Below are positions 1 to 9,038 of a stretch of 64,000 bases of DNA, piece by piece; within the stretch, counting starts at the first letter, position 1, and each line of letters starts with the position of its first letter. The stretch comes from Elusimicrobiota bacterium (lineage in GTDB: Bacteria; Elusimicrobiota; Elusimicrobia; FEN-1173). The position numbers were made by a program, and so were the translations under genes. The stretch spans positions 31,383 through 95,382 of the forward strand of contig JAEURZ010000002.1 in assembly GCA_016788905.1 (NCBI GenBank). The letters are read 5' to 3'. Under the pieces are notes generated by a model. That model had not been told where the DNA came from, did not search any database, and saw nothing but the letters and a program-made list of their open reading frames with translations.

Positions 1-733
1 TACTGTCAAAGAGGGACCGGCCCCACCGTCCCCGAAGAAGCCGCAACGCCAATCGCGCTTTGTTGCGAGCCGGCACCAAGTAGAACCGGAGCTTTCCGTC
101 TTCGGGAGACACCCCCGACTCAAAATAGAGACCCCCCGAAAAATAGGGGCCTGACGCCGCCAAGGAAAAATAATAGCGTCCTTCCAAGCGGCCAGCGGTC
201 CATTGGGCGGTAACCCCGATCGGGCCCATGGCAAGCAAAACCCGCCACGGAGGATCCTTTTTCTCATACGACGATCGCGGACGGCCAAACCCGGCGTTGT
301 TGATGAATACATCCTCCCCATCGAAGGTCGGAGAACCGGGGACTGATTTCCAGGCGACACGGGCCAAGGTGAGTGAAGCGAGGCGGCCCTGGGGTGAGGG
401 CGCTTCCCATCGGCCCCAACTTTCTTTGGACAAACCGTAATAGCGCGCTAAATCGTTGCAGGTTCCCGCTGGAACTAACGCCAATTCCATTTGATCCAAC
501 GCGCCCCGCCGCCAGAGCCCTTGAACGACCCGGTGAAGCGTTCCGTCCCCTCCCCAAACCACCAAGCGAGTGATCTTGACTTTCAAAGCCCAATCCAGAA
601 GGGTTTCCGTGTGGTGGGGATGTTGACGGGAAATCAAGGCCCACTGAGCCAGGTCCCGGCCAAAGGTCGTCAAAGCGGTCACCCAGGGCGCTTGGCGGAA
701 CGATGGGTTCATCAAATGAAATACGTTTGGCAT
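1..733 (-). CDS. Diacylglycerol kinase-like lipid kinase, C-terminus cut by window edge
   Basis: The frame is open from an ATG at 733 to the window edge, giving about 244 residues with no stop. It shows the two hallmarks of the DAGK catalytic domain (DgkB/YegS/LCB5 group): a VVWGGDGT nucleotide-binding loop near residue 65 and a VPAGTCNDLAR motif near residue 92. Family members phosphorylate diacylglycerol or related lipids with ATP at the inner membrane face; the exact substrate cannot be read here. The family is usually about 300 residues, so perhaps 50-60 residues lie outside the window. It is divergent from typA, with only about 40 bases between its start and the typA promoter. The catalytic family is clear; the gene name is not. 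Confidence 0.8.
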   Translation of the reverse strand, partial: MPNVFHLMNPSFRQAPWVTALTTFGRDLAQWALISRQHPHHTETLLDWALKVKITRLVVWGGDGTLHRVVQGLWRRGALDQMELALVPAGTCNDLARYYGLSKESWGRWEAPSPQGRLASLTLARVAWKSVPGSPTFDGEDVFINNAGFGRPRSSYEKKDPPWRVLLAMGPIGVTAQWTAGRLEGRYYFSLAASGPYFSGGLYFESGVSPEDGKLRFYLVPARNKARLALRLLRGRWGRSLFDS

Positions 734-768
734 TGAACCTCTATTTAAGCATGTTCGGAAACGATTTG

Positions 769-777
769 TGGTATAAT
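769..777 (+). promoter_or_regulatory. Extended -10 promoter for typA
   Basis: TGgTATAAT is a perfect extended -10 element (TG at 769-770, TATAAT at 772-777). No convincing -35 lies 16-18 bases upstream, which is normal for extended -10 promoters. Transcription should start near 783-785. This excludes the in-frame ATG at 703 and supports the ATG at 886 as the typA start. Confidence 0.65.
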
Positions 778-885
778 GTTCCCGTTTACTCGACCTCCCC
801 TCCTCTCTATTTCACGATTGCCGAGAAAATCGATCGGGCCGATGAGTGGCTCGGGACGGGAAATTTACTTGCTGTTAAGGATCCC

Positions 886-2760
886 ATGGACCTCTCCACC
901 CCATCACCACTCAAGAACACGTCGCTTCGACGTCGGAACGATGTTCGTAATATCGCCATTATCGCTCACGTTGACCACGGGAAGACGACCTTGGTTGACG
1001 CCATGTTTCGCCAAACCGGGGAATTCAAGGTCAAAGCAGACCAGGCCCAGGAATGTTTGATGGACTCCAACCCCCAGGAACGGGAACGGGGCATCACCAT
1101 TTTAGCGAAATGCACTTCGGTCCAAGTGGGGGAGACGCGCATCAACATTGTAGACACCCCGGGCCACGCGGATTTCGGCAGCGAAGTGGAACGCATCTTG
1201 ACCATGGTGGACGGTGTTATCCTTTTAATCGACGCGCTCGATGGTCCCATGCCCCAAACCCGTTTCGTGCTCAGAAAATCGCTCGAACTGGGACTGAAAC
1301 CCATTGTGGTCATCAACAAAGTGGACAGACCCTTCGCGGATCCCCCGAAAGCCCTCAACAACACTTTCGACCTCTTTGTGGATTTGGAAGCCTCCGATGA
1401 ACAACTGGATTTTCCCATCCTCTACGCCTCCGGAAAAGACGGCTGGGCCAGCGATGACTTACATACGCCCTCCAAAGACCTTCAGCCTCTTTTCGCCGCG
1501 ATCGTCCGCCATGTTCCCGGCCCCGCGGCCGATCCGGACAGCCCCCTCCAAATGCTCACCACGATGGTGGATTACAACAGCTATGTGGGGCGAATCGCCA
1601 TCGGCATGATCCACGCGGGCCGGATTGAAAAGAACCAAGCCGTAACGCTCATGAAACAGGACGGTCGCACCCTTTCGGCCCGTGTCATGAAACTCTATGG
1701 TTTCTTCGGACTGGAACGACGGGAAATCTTTTCCGCCCAAGCGGGAGACATCGTGGCGGTCGCCGGAATGGAGGAGGCCCGCGTGGGAGACACAGTGGCC
1801 GCGGCCGAGAACCCCCAAGCCTTGCCACCGCTTGAAATTGATGAGCCCACCCTTTCCATCGAATTCATGGTCAACGACAGCCCTTTTTCCGGTCGCGAGG
1901 GAAAGTTCATGACATCGCGTCATCTGCGCGAACGGTTGGAACAGGAGCTTAAAACCAACGTGGGGCTGAACGTAGAAGAAATGGCTCTCAATACCTTCAA
2001 GGTTTCGGGCCGAGGAGAGTTGCATTTATCGGTTTTGATCGAAACCATGAGACGGGAAGGTTTTGAACTCGCCGTTTCTCGTCCCCAGGTGATTTTAAAA
2101 ACAGAGAATGGAAAGGTTCTCGAACCGGCCGAGTATTTGTTGGTGGATGTGGAACAAACGTACCAGGGCGTGGTGATCGAAAACCTCGGGAAACGGGGTC
2201 TGGCCATGAAAAACATGCACGTGGATGGCCATCACCGCGTTCGCTTGGAAGGGGTGATCACGGCCAGAGCGTTGATCGGGTTTAAGGCAGAGCTTCTGGC
2301 GCAAACAAAGGGAACCGGACTTATGCACCACAGTTTCCACGGTTATGTTCCCCGTTCCAGTGGCGCGACGCGCCGGGCGGCGGGAGTGCTTGTCGCCAAA
2401 GAATCGGGTCTGGCCACGTCCTATGCCCTGCAAAGTCTCCAGGAACGCTCCGTTCTTTTCGTTGCCCCCCAAATGGACATCTACGCCGGGATGATCGTCG
2501 GTCAAAATTCGCGTGAAAACGATATGGTGGTCAACCCCTGCAAAAAGAAAGCGCTCACCAACATGCGTGCCGCCGGCTCCGATGATATTGTTCAACTCAC
2601 ACCCCCCCGGATCTTTACTTTGGAACAGGCCATCGCTTACATTGAAGATGATGAGTTGGCTGAAATTACCCCCAAACTTATTCGGCTTCGCAAAAAAGAG
2701 TTGGACCACAGCCTGCGCCGAAAATTCGAGAAACGAGAAGAAGATTTATCGGATGAATAA
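886..2760 (+). CDS. typA: Ribosome-associated GTPase TypA/BipA
   Basis: This 624-residue translational GTPase binds ribosomes and acts in 50S assembly and stress or cold adaptation. Visible motifs are the P-loop AHVDHGKTT, switch I RERGITI, DTPGHADF and INKVD, followed by EF-G-like domains II, III and V and the TypA-specific C-terminal domain (near YAGMIVGQNSRENDM and KKKALTNMRAA). The ATG at 886 was chosen because it follows a TAAGG-like site and the extended -10 promoter at 769-777; the frame stays open upstream to 703, but that region precedes the promoter. Length fits the family (about 600-615). fabV follows after 21 bases, so the two are probably co-transcribed. Confidence 0.95.
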   Translation: MDLSTPSPLKNTSLRRRNDVRNIAIIAHVDHGKTTLVDAMFRQTGEFKVKADQAQECLMDSNPQERERGITILAKCTSVQVGETRINIVDTPGHADFGSEVERILTMVDGVILLIDALDGPMPQTRFVLRKSLELGLKPIVVINKVDRPFADPPKALNNTFDLFVDLEASDEQLDFPILYASGKDGWASDDLHTPSKDLQPLFAAIVRHVPGPAADPDSPLQMLTTMVDYNSYVGRIAIGMIHAGRIEKNQAVTLMKQDGRTLSARVMKLYGFFGLERREIFSAQAGDIVAVAGMEEARVGDTVAAAENPQALPPLEIDEPTLSIEFMVNDSPFSGREGKFMTSRHLRERLEQELKTNVGLNVEEMALNTFKVSGRGELHLSVLIETMRREGFELAVSRPQVILKTENGKVLEPAEYLLVDVEQTYQGVVIENLGKRGLAMKNMHVDGHHRVRLEGVITARALIGFKAELLAQTKGTGLMHHSFHGYVPRSSGATRRAAGVLVAKESGLATSYALQSLQERSVLFVAPQMDIYAGMIVGQNSRENDMVVNPCKKKALTNMRAAGSDDIVQLTPPRIFTLEQAIAYIEDDELAEITPKLIRLRKKELDHSLRRKFEKREEDLSDE

Positions 2761-2781
2761 ATCTCGCTGGAGGATGTAGCC

Positions 2782-3975
2782 ATGATCATTCGACCCCAAT
2801 CCAAAGGATTTATTTGCCTGACCGCCCATCCGGACGGTTGTGCTAAAAACGTGGCGGACCAAATCGCCCTCGCTCGATCGACCGGAAAAAAGCAAGGGCC
2901 CCGGAACGTCCTTATTATTGGAGCGTCGGCAGGTTACGGACTTTCCAGCCGCGTGATGGCGGCCTTTGGTTACGGAGCTAAAACATTGGGCGTTTTTTAT
3001 GAAAAACCCGCCGATGAAAAACGAACCGCTTCCCCCGGATGGTACCACACGGCAGCGTTCGAACGGGAAGCCCACGCGGCCGGATTGCAAGCGGCCAGCG
3101 TGAACGGAGACGCCTTTTCCAACGACATTAAAAAGAAGACCCTCTCCCTTCTGAAACAATCGTTCGGGCCCGTGGACCTGGTGGTGTATAGCCTGGCGTC
3201 CCCCCGACGTGTTCATCCCGAGACCGGGGAAATCTTCTCGTCTGTCCTTAAACCTATTCTTAGACCCTATTCTTCAAAAACAATCCATTTCCAAACGGGG
3301 GTAATTTCAGACGTGGCGATCGCCCCCGCCACCCAAGCGGAAATCAGTCAAACGGTTGCTGTTATGGGTGGAGAAGACTGGAACCTATGGATGGAAGCGT
3401 TGGAGGGAGAAGGATTGCTGGCCCCGAACGCGACCACGGTGGCCTATTCCTACGCGGGCCCGGAACTCACCGAACCTATTTATCGACGCGGGACCATTGG
3501 CCGTGCGAAAGATCACCTTGAAACCATGGCCCTTCATTTAAATCAACGTCTGGGCCGAACCGGAGGACGCGCGGTCGTTTCCGTTAACAAAGCGTTGGTG
3601 ACCCAAGCCAGCTCGGCGATCCCGGTGATGCCTCTCTATATTTCGATCCTTTATAAAACGATGAAATCCCGGGGCCTACACGAAGGTTGCATGGAGCAAA
3701 TGGCCCGTCTTTTTAACGATCACTTGTATGCCGACACCCCCCCCCCTCGGGACGAAGCCAACCGGATTCGAATCGACGATTGGGAAATGCGGGCCGACGT
3801 TCAAAATTCAGTGGCCCGCGCCTGGGATCTGGTCAACGCCCGAAACGTGGAACGCTGGACGGATCTGGCGGGGTACAAAGAGGATTTCTTTAAACTTTTT
3901 GGCTTTGGAAGGGAGGGAATCGATGAGTTGATTGACGTAAATCCTATTGTTCCCATTCCTTCCTTAGAACCTTAG
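2782..3975 (+). CDS. fabV: Trans-2-enoyl-ACP/CoA reductase FabV
   Basis: The 397-residue protein matches the usual FabV length (about 400). FabV performs the last NADH-dependent reduction of the fatty-acid elongation cycle in the cytoplasm and is known to be poorly sensitive to triclosan. The N-terminal IIRPQSKGFICLTAHPDGC is typical. The Rossmann loop IIGASAGYGLSS (about 45-56) binds NADH, and the catalytic Tyr-x8-Lys pair that distinguishes FabV from FabI is present as Y234 and K243. GGAGGA at 2769-2774 sits 7 bases from the ATG. It follows typA closely and is transcribed with it. No FabI is visible in the window. Confidence 0.95.
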   Translation: MIIRPQSKGFICLTAHPDGCAKNVADQIALARSTGKKQGPRNVLIIGASAGYGLSSRVMAAFGYGAKTLGVFYEKPADEKRTASPGWYHTAAFEREAHAAGLQAASVNGDAFSNDIKKKTLSLLKQSFGPVDLVVYSLASPRRVHPETGEIFSSVLKPILRPYSSKTIHFQTGVISDVAIAPATQAEISQTVAVMGGEDWNLWMEALEGEGLLAPNATTVAYSYAGPELTEPIYRRGTIGRAKDHLETMALHLNQRLGRTGGRAVVSVNKALVTQASSAIPVMPLYISILYKTMKSRGLHEGCMEQMARLFNDHLYADTPPPRDEANRIRIDDWEMRADVQNSVARAWDLVNARNVERWTDLAGYKEDFFKLFGFGREGIDELIDVNPIVPIPSLEP

Positions 3976-4097
3976 AAAAGGATTTGCCCACTAAAACGCG
4001 CTCATCCCCTCTTTGAAGCGCCAACGGCCGTGCGCGGAACGTGCCCCGAAACAATGGGAAGTGCCCCCAGGGCCGGCCTCACCTTCTCCTTCGGGCG

Positions 4098-6242
4098 TCA
4101 CTCCCACCAGGCTTTTTTTGACGAGGAGGACGACGTCTTCCCTCTGGGCTGTTTCGGTTCTGTGGGAGGAAAATTCTTTAACGATTCGCCGGACCGAACC
4201 TTCGTTTCTTGAGACGATTTTCGCGGTTTCGTTCGCGACGAAGTTTTTTGTGTTACTTTAGAGGAAGTCCCCCTCCGAATTTGAATGCGAGACGTGGGAT
4301 TGCTTTTTTTGGGGACCGTATTTTCCTTCTCCGTAAAATCCTCCTGGAGGGCTTCGTCCGCTCGAGTCACATCCACCCCCATCAGGCTATAGCGGTTGCG
4401 AAGTTTCGTGAGTTGGTATTTCTTTTTAACCCCCGATCCTCCCGTCAAAAGAATCGCTTTCACTTTTTCATTAAACTCCGCTTGCTGGGCGACCAACCGC
4501 GCCTGAAGGGCGCGCTGAAGGGCCAACGCCTCTTGGAGAGGGTTGAGATCCACCCGCGTGCCTTTGTATGTGTCGTTAAGATTTTGAAGAAAAACAAGAT
4601 CAGGTTCAAAAAAGACTTCTGGATATCCGTAAGGAAAGTGTGTGTTTAATTCCTGATCCAGAACCGCTTGGTCCGCGGCCCGAACAGAGCGCCACCGGGT
4701 GGACCACTGCCCCGCAGCGGTACTCAAGAGAAAGACCCCCGCACATCCCAGAGCCAGGACGGTCCCTCGAGAAAAATAGTTCCGGGTCCTGACAAGGATC
4801 GCCGCCAAAACACCGGCTCCAAGGAAACCCAGGGTAAGTTGTAAACCACAAGCCCACAAAAAGGGGCCCGTCTTATGCAACCCTTTCTCAATTTGCCAAA
4901 ACCATAGGGCTTGAACCACGGTGGCGATCAACGCTCCCGATCCCCCAGCCAGGACGACGTCTTGAATCACTTTTCCATTCCAAGCCCGAAAAATGTCGCG
5001 TGCCACGGCGTGATCAGGGCTATAGGAAAGCGCTTCTCGGGCCTGGGAAAGTGCTTTTTTCCAGTCGCCCTGTGCCCGGGCTTCTTCCGCTAAAGTCGCC
5101 GCTGAAACACCAAACGACGTCAGTGGGTCCTTTTCAGCAATGAGTTGGGTGGTCCCCGGTAACATCCAATAGGCAAACTCCTGCCCAGAACAGTAGCCAC
5201 TGATTCGAACCACGGAACCTTCAACCATTTCCAATCGGCGTTTGACCACCCGCGTGTTCGGGGAAAGGTAAGACTTCTCCCTCTCCACCAACTCGTTGAG
5301 TGCGTTTCGGAGAGGCGTGGGGACATCCGCTTCTTTCACTTGTTTCTCTAAACTCTCTTTCATATCAAGAGATAACGACCCCACATCCACCGCCTTTTGG
5401 AGCGCCAGGTCCAACACGTCCCGAGGCCCCCTTTCCACCAAGGAGGCGCTTCGCGCCTGCACCGGCTTAAACGCGGACTGAAACGCTTGACCGGAAATTA
5501 CTTTTTTTTGCCCACCGCATGAGGCGCAAACCGTTTTGCCTTGTCCCAAACATTTGACGCAGGGCTTTTTTCCCCCTCCCCCACACGCAGGACACGTTAA
5601 TTTCCCTCCCGAGCAATGGGTACAGGGAAACTTCCCTTTTCCCGCGCAAGCGTCACACCCCGCGGAACGTCCCCCGACTTCACCGGAAGAGAGACGTCCT
5701 TCCCCGGCACACCGAAGACAAGGAACCTTTTCGGATCCTTTGCAATAGACGCACGGTTGTCGACCCACCCCCATACAGGTCGGACAGGACTCAACCCCCT
5801 TCCCCAGACAGGGCTTACAGCCGGTTTCTCCCTGTTGAAAACAATCCCGGCAATCCTCCACAGACAAGGTCCCAGGAAGAAAATATGAATCCGCGTGAAG
5901 AGTAAAATCCATCCGCTCTTCGGAAGGAAACGACCAAAGGTCCGGAAGGCCCACTCCGGGGCCCGCTGGAGACCCGCTGGCGGGAGGAATACGACGCGCC
6001 TCTTCCTCGTTAAACGGTTTCACAAAGGGACGAGGAACCGCCTCACGCGTTTCCAGAAGAAGTTGAAGCGTAAAAGCATAGGCAGGAACCCGTTCCCCTC
6101 GGGTCACATGAAAATTCTTTTCAACCTGATCGCGCGTCGCTGTGTTTTGGGAGCGAAGATGCGCCAGAAGGGCGTCTTTAAGAGGATCAAGCTCCTCGGG
6201 TGTCAGTTCCTGGACCTTGAGAATCGGAATCAATAACGGCAA
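4098..6242 (-). CDS. Ten-CxxC zinc-finger (DnaJ/SSUH2-like) membrane protein
   Basis: I do not recognise this 714-residue protein as a named bacterial family. Residues 131-242 hold ten CxxC pairs, many as CxxCxGxG, which resembles a DnaJ cysteine-rich domain (four pairs) extended to 20 cysteines, enough for about five zinc sites. The following stretch (about 330-370: TRVVKRRLEMVE, SVVRISGY, FAYWMLPGTTQLI) resembles the beta domain that follows such fingers in SSUH2-like proteins. A TPR-like helix pair lies at 380-420, three likely membrane segments at about 428-450, 460-485 and 492-512, and a Lys/Ser-rich basic tail at 640-714. The start is TTG, preceded by GAGG six bases upstream. It stands alone, convergent with fabV, behind its own promoter. 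A protein-binding or folding role is only a guess. Confidence 0.75.
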   Translation of the reverse strand: MPLLIPILKVQELTPEELDPLKDALLAHLRSQNTATRDQVEKNFHVTRGERVPAYAFTLQLLLETREAVPRPFVKPFNEEEARRIPPASGSPAGPGVGLPDLWSFPSEERMDFTLHADSYFLPGTLSVEDCRDCFQQGETGCKPCLGKGVESCPTCMGVGRQPCVYCKGSEKVPCLRCAGEGRLSSGEVGGRSAGCDACAGKGKFPCTHCSGGKLTCPACGGGGKKPCVKCLGQGKTVCASCGGQKKVISGQAFQSAFKPVQARSASLVERGPRDVLDLALQKAVDVGSLSLDMKESLEKQVKEADVPTPLRNALNELVEREKSYLSPNTRVVKRRLEMVEGSVVRISGYCSGQEFAYWMLPGTTQLIAEKDPLTSFGVSAATLAEEARAQGDWKKALSQAREALSYSPDHAVARDIFRAWNGKVIQDVVLAGGSGALIATVVQALWFWQIEKGLHKTGPFLWACGLQLTLGFLGAGVLAAILVRTRNYFSRGTVLALGCAGVFLLSTAAGQWSTRWRSVRAADQAVLDQELNTHFPYGYPEVFFEPDLVFLQNLNDTYKGTRVDLNPLQEALALQRALQARLVAQQAEFNEKVKAILLTGGSGVKKKYQLTKLRNRYSLMGVDVTRADEALQEDFTEKENTVPKKSNPTSRIQIRRGTSSKVTQKTSSRTKPRKSSQETKVRSGESLKNFPPTEPKQPRGKTSSSSSKKAWWE

Positions 6243-6287
6243 AGAGAGACCTCGATTGAGAACGGATTGATTTTTAAACCGCCCATT

Positions 6288-6316
6288 AGTTTAAGGTCAA
6301 TTTCGTTCTTGGTCAA
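6288..6316 (-). promoter_or_regulatory. Sigma-70-type promoter of the ten-CxxC gene
   Basis: Reading leftward, TTGACC (6316-6311) and TAAACT (6293-6288) are separated by 17 bases, giving 5/6 and 4/6 matches to consensus. Transcription would begin near 6281, about 40 bases before the TTG start codon. The flanking intergenic stretch (6243-6376) holds no other gene; a weak AAGGGG/CCCCTT hairpin downstream of rlmB may help end that transcript. Confidence 0.45.
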
Positions 6317-6376
6317 GGGGCAGAAGAATCCCCCTTCGCTTCGAGGTTTGCCGCCCCATTTGGAAAAGAGGGGTGA

Positions 6377-7114
6377 TCAAGGGCGCGACCGGACCCCCCG
6401 ATCCCTTCGAAAAAGTTCATAGAGGAGTGCCGCCGTCGCACAGGACGCGTTAAGGGAAGGAGCGCGTCCTGCCCCGGGAACAGCGATGAGGTGATCACAG
6501 CGTTCTCGCACCAAACGATGGAGTCCCTCGCCTTCAGCTCCGATGACGAGCGCCACCGGAAGCGTCAGATCGCCACGATCACAAGGTTCCCCTTCGGAGT
6601 CCGCTCCGTAAACCCAATACCCTTTTTCTTTGAGCTCAATCAAGGTTTGGGCCGTGTTCGCCACTTGAACCACTGGAACCATTCCTAAGGTTCCCGCCGC
6701 GGCCTTGGCCACCACACCGGTGATCCCCGCCGCGCGCCAGCGAGGAAGGATCACGCCCCCTGTTCCAAAAAAAGCCGCGTTGCGCAAAATTGCTCCTAAA
6801 TTGTGGGGATCGGTAATTCCGTCCAAAACCAACAAGGGGGACGGTTGACCGAGGGCCCAAAGATCGTCCAGGGTTTGGTACGCGTGCGCGGTCACTCGGG
6901 CGACAGCTCCCTGATGAACCACCCCAGGAGCGATCCCCGCTATCCGTTGACGGTCCACCCATTGAAAAACAACGCGTTGTTCCTTCGCCAATTGAACCAA
7001 CTCATTGACCGCGTCCCCTCCCGGCCCCCGCAAAAGCCAAAGTTTGTTCACACGCCCTTCCCGCAGAGCCGCGGTCACAGGATGCTTTCCATAAACCAAG
7101 TCTTCTTCAATCAT
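6377..7114 (-). CDS. rlmB: 23S rRNA 2'-O-methyltransferase (RlmB/TrmH family)
   Basis: This 245-residue SPOUT methyltransferase probably methylates a ribose in 23S rRNA (Gm2251 for RlmB) using SAM. The three SpoU motifs are visible: DPHNLGAILRNAAF, ALVIGAEGEGL and SLNASCATAALLYE. The N-terminal substrate-binding domain begins with the typical VYGKHPVTAALREG. I placed the start at the ATG at 7114 because it overlaps the cysS stop as ATGA and has GGTGGAG seven bases upstream; an in-frame GTG at 7126 is the alternative. It is the last gene of the long minus-strand run that begins at rpsF. The exact target nucleotide is inferred from the family. Confidence 0.85.
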   Translation of the reverse strand: MIEEDLVYGKHPVTAALREGRVNKLWLLRGPGGDAVNELVQLAKEQRVVFQWVDRQRIAGIAPGVVHQGAVARVTAHAYQTLDDLWALGQPSPLLVLDGITDPHNLGAILRNAAFFGTGGVILPRWRAAGITGVVAKAAAGTLGMVPVVQVANTAQTLIELKEKGYWVYGADSEGEPCDRGDLTLPVALVIGAEGEGLHRLVRERCDHLIAVPGAGRAPSLNASCATAALLYELFRRDRGVRSRP

Positions 7115-8553
7115 GATTTTCTCCACCAGCGGGGCCCCTGAGGCGTGTCTTCAACAATAACCCCGCGCGCGGCAAGAGCCTCCCGCAACCGGTCAGACTC
7201 CGGCCAATTTTTCGCCTGCCGAGCCTGTTGTCGTTGCTCAACCAAAAACACAATATCGTCTTCGTTCTCTGGGGAAAGAACGGGAGGTTGAGAATCAACC
7301 GGTTCCAAAATACCCAGAACCTCGCGGAGTGTTTTCCGCGCCAAATTCACGCCACGGACCAGACCGTCCCCCCAGACCGGTTTCCCTCGAGCGACACGCA
7401 CCTTCAACTCTCCCAAAAGGTCAAAGATCAGCGCCACCACTCGTGGAGAATTGAAGTTTTGAGCCAACGCCTTGTCGACTTCCGCATCAAATCCATCCAA
7501 AAGAACGCGCAAGGCCTTTTCCTCTTTCGAGCGAACGGCCAGGGGGTTCTTAAGGACAGCGTCCATCCGTTGAAGACCTTCTTCTATTTCATTTAATTGC
7601 GTTTGGGCCTGGGCCAGCTGATCATCAGTAAATTCCAGGGGCCCTTTGTAATGATGACTTAAGAGAAGGAAACGCACGGTGCGGGGATCGTGGGCTTTAA
7701 AGATATCCCCTAACGTAAAAAAGTTTCCCAGGGATTTAGACATTTTCTCTTGGTGAACTGTTACGAATCCGTTGTGGATCCAATACCGTGCAAAGGGTTT
7801 CCCCGTGGCTCCCTCCGACTGGGCAATCTCATTTTCGTGGTGTGGGAAAACGAGGTCTTGCCCCCCCCCGTGAAGATCAAAGGTGTCTCCCCCAAGCCCC
7901 GCCAAACTCATGACGGAACATTCGATGTGCCACCCCGGACGCCCCGGTCCCCAGGGAGACGGCCAGGACGGTTCCCCGGGTTTCGCCGCTTTCCAAAGGG
8001 CGAAATCAAGAGGGTCCTGTTTGCGCCCGTCCACCTCAACCCGGGCCCCCACCCGAAGATCATCGGGATCCCGTTTGGAAAGTTTTCCGTAGTTAGGAAA
8101 TTTCCGAACAGAATAAAACACGTCTCCCCCCACGGCATACGCCAACGCTTTGCTCATCAACCGCTCAATAAAAGCAATAACCTCGGGGATATGCTCTGTT
8201 ACTTTGGGATAAGCATCCGCACGAAGGACATTTAATCGGTCCATTTTGTCGAAATAGTCGGCGATGTAACGCTCGGCCAAAACCGAAGGCGCCTCCCCTT
8301 TCTCCAGAGCGCGCCGGATGATCTTGTCATCGATGTCGGTGAAATTTTGCACGCACGTGACCGAGTATCCCAACCGTTTAAGGGCTCGACGGATAAAATC
8401 AAAAGTTACGTAGCATCGGGCGTGACCCAAATGGCATTCGTCGTAAGGGGTCACACCGCAAACATACATTTTCACCCGTTCGGGTTCGAGGGGGACAAAG
8501 AGGTCCTCTTTCCCCGTGAGCGTGTTGTGAAAATGAATTTCCTGGGCGGTCAT
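7111..8553 (-). CDS. cysS: Cysteinyl-tRNA synthetase
   Basis: This 480-residue class I synthetase charges tRNA-Cys in the cytoplasm. It shows the zinc-binding Cys in YVCGVTPYD, the HIGH motif as HLGH, further zinc ligands around WHIECSVM and [15 protein letters not shown], and KMSKSLGNF. The DALR-type anticodon-binding region follows. The start ATG at 8553 overlaps the ispF stop as ATGA; the frame stays open 11 codons further upstream, but those lie inside ispF. The ispD-ispF-cysS order is common in bacteria. The stop overlaps the rlmB start in the same way, so all four genes are translationally coupled. Confidence 0.97.
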   Translation of the reverse strand: MTAQEIHFHNTLTGKEDLFVPLEPERVKMYVCGVTPYDECHLGHARCYVTFDFIRRALKRLGYSVTCVQNFTDIDDKIIRRALEKGEAPSVLAERYIADYFDKMDRLNVLRADAYPKVTEHIPEVIAFIERLMSKALAYAVGGDVFYSVRKFPNYGKLSKRDPDDLRVGARVEVDGRKQDPLDFALWKAAKPGEPSWPSPWGPGRPGWHIECSVMSLAGLGGDTFDLHGGGQDLVFPHHENEIAQSEGATGKPFARYWIHNGFVTVHQEKMSKSLGNFFTLGDIFKAHDPRTVRFLLLSHHYKGPLEFTDDQLAQAQTQLNEIEEGLQRMDAVLKNPLAVRSKEEKALRVLLDGFDAEVDKALAQNFNSPRVVALIFDLLGELKVRVARGKPVWGDGLVRGVNLARKTLREVLGILEPVDSQPPVLSPENEDDIVFLVEQRQQARQAKNWPESDRLREALAARGVIVEDTPQGPRWWRKS

Positions 8554-9038
8554 TTTTTTTGTTTTGATTTGGGAAGAAGGCCGCACACCGCGAGAGCCGC
8601 CAATCCTTCCCGTCGGCCCACAAACCCCATACCTTCGTTTGTTTTGGCTTTGACATTCACACAGTCAACAGAAATCCGAAGCGTACGGGCCATTTTTGCG
8701 CGCATTCTGTTTTTGTAAGGACCGATCCGTGGGGCTTCGGCCAAAAGAGTGACATCCACGTTGGAAACAGAAAATCGGCGGCGGAGTCGTCGGTGGACAT
8801 CTTCCAGGAGTCTTAAACTGTCTGCGCCCTTCCACCGCGCGTCGGAATCGGGATAAAAAGTCCCAATGTCTCCCATCCCAGCGGCCCCCAGCAAAGCGTC
8901 AATCACCGCGTGCAACACCACGTCAGCATCGGAATGGCCGGCCAGCCCTTTTTCAAAGGGGACCCGGACGCCTCCCAACACCAGCGGGCGTCCTTTGACG
9001 AAACGGTGACTGTCGTAACCCAGACCAAGGGTTGTCAT
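8550..9038 (-). CDS. ispF: 2-C-methyl-D-erythritol 2,4-cyclodiphosphate synthase
   Basis: This 162-residue enzyme catalyses the cyclisation step of the MEP isoprenoid pathway and works as a trimer with a divalent metal. Metal ligands are visible in GYDSHRF (D-x-H) and AGHSDADV, and the family signature continues with DIGTFYPDSD, LRLLEDV and the C-terminal AKTNEGMGFVGRREGL. It starts with an ATG overlapping the ispD stop (ATGA at 9038-9035) and ends overlapping cysS. Length is standard. ispD directly upstream supplies an earlier step of the same pathway, which implies that the organism uses MEP rather than mevalonate. Confidence 0.97.
   Translation of the reverse strand: MTTLGLGYDSHRFVKGRPLVLGGVRVPFEKGLAGHSDADVVLHAVIDALLGAAGMGDIGTFYPDSDARWKGADSLRLLEDVHRRLRRRFSVSNVDVTLLAEAPRIGPYKNRMRAKMARTLRISVDCVNVKAKTNEGMGFVGRREGLAALAVCGLLPKSKQKK

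Noticed and set aside
264..644. A 126-residue minus-strand frame at the left edge
   Set aside because: It overlaps the diacylglycerol-kinase frame, which carries the GGDGT and GTCND motifs, and itself shows no domain.
703..885. Upstream in-frame extension of typA starting at ATG 703
   Set aside because: It precedes the extended -10 promoter at 769-777 and encodes residues with no resemblance to TypA.
3976..4097. Terminator between the convergent fabV and ten-CxxC genes
   Set aside because: Only a five-base TCCTT/AAGGA pairing without a T-run is present.
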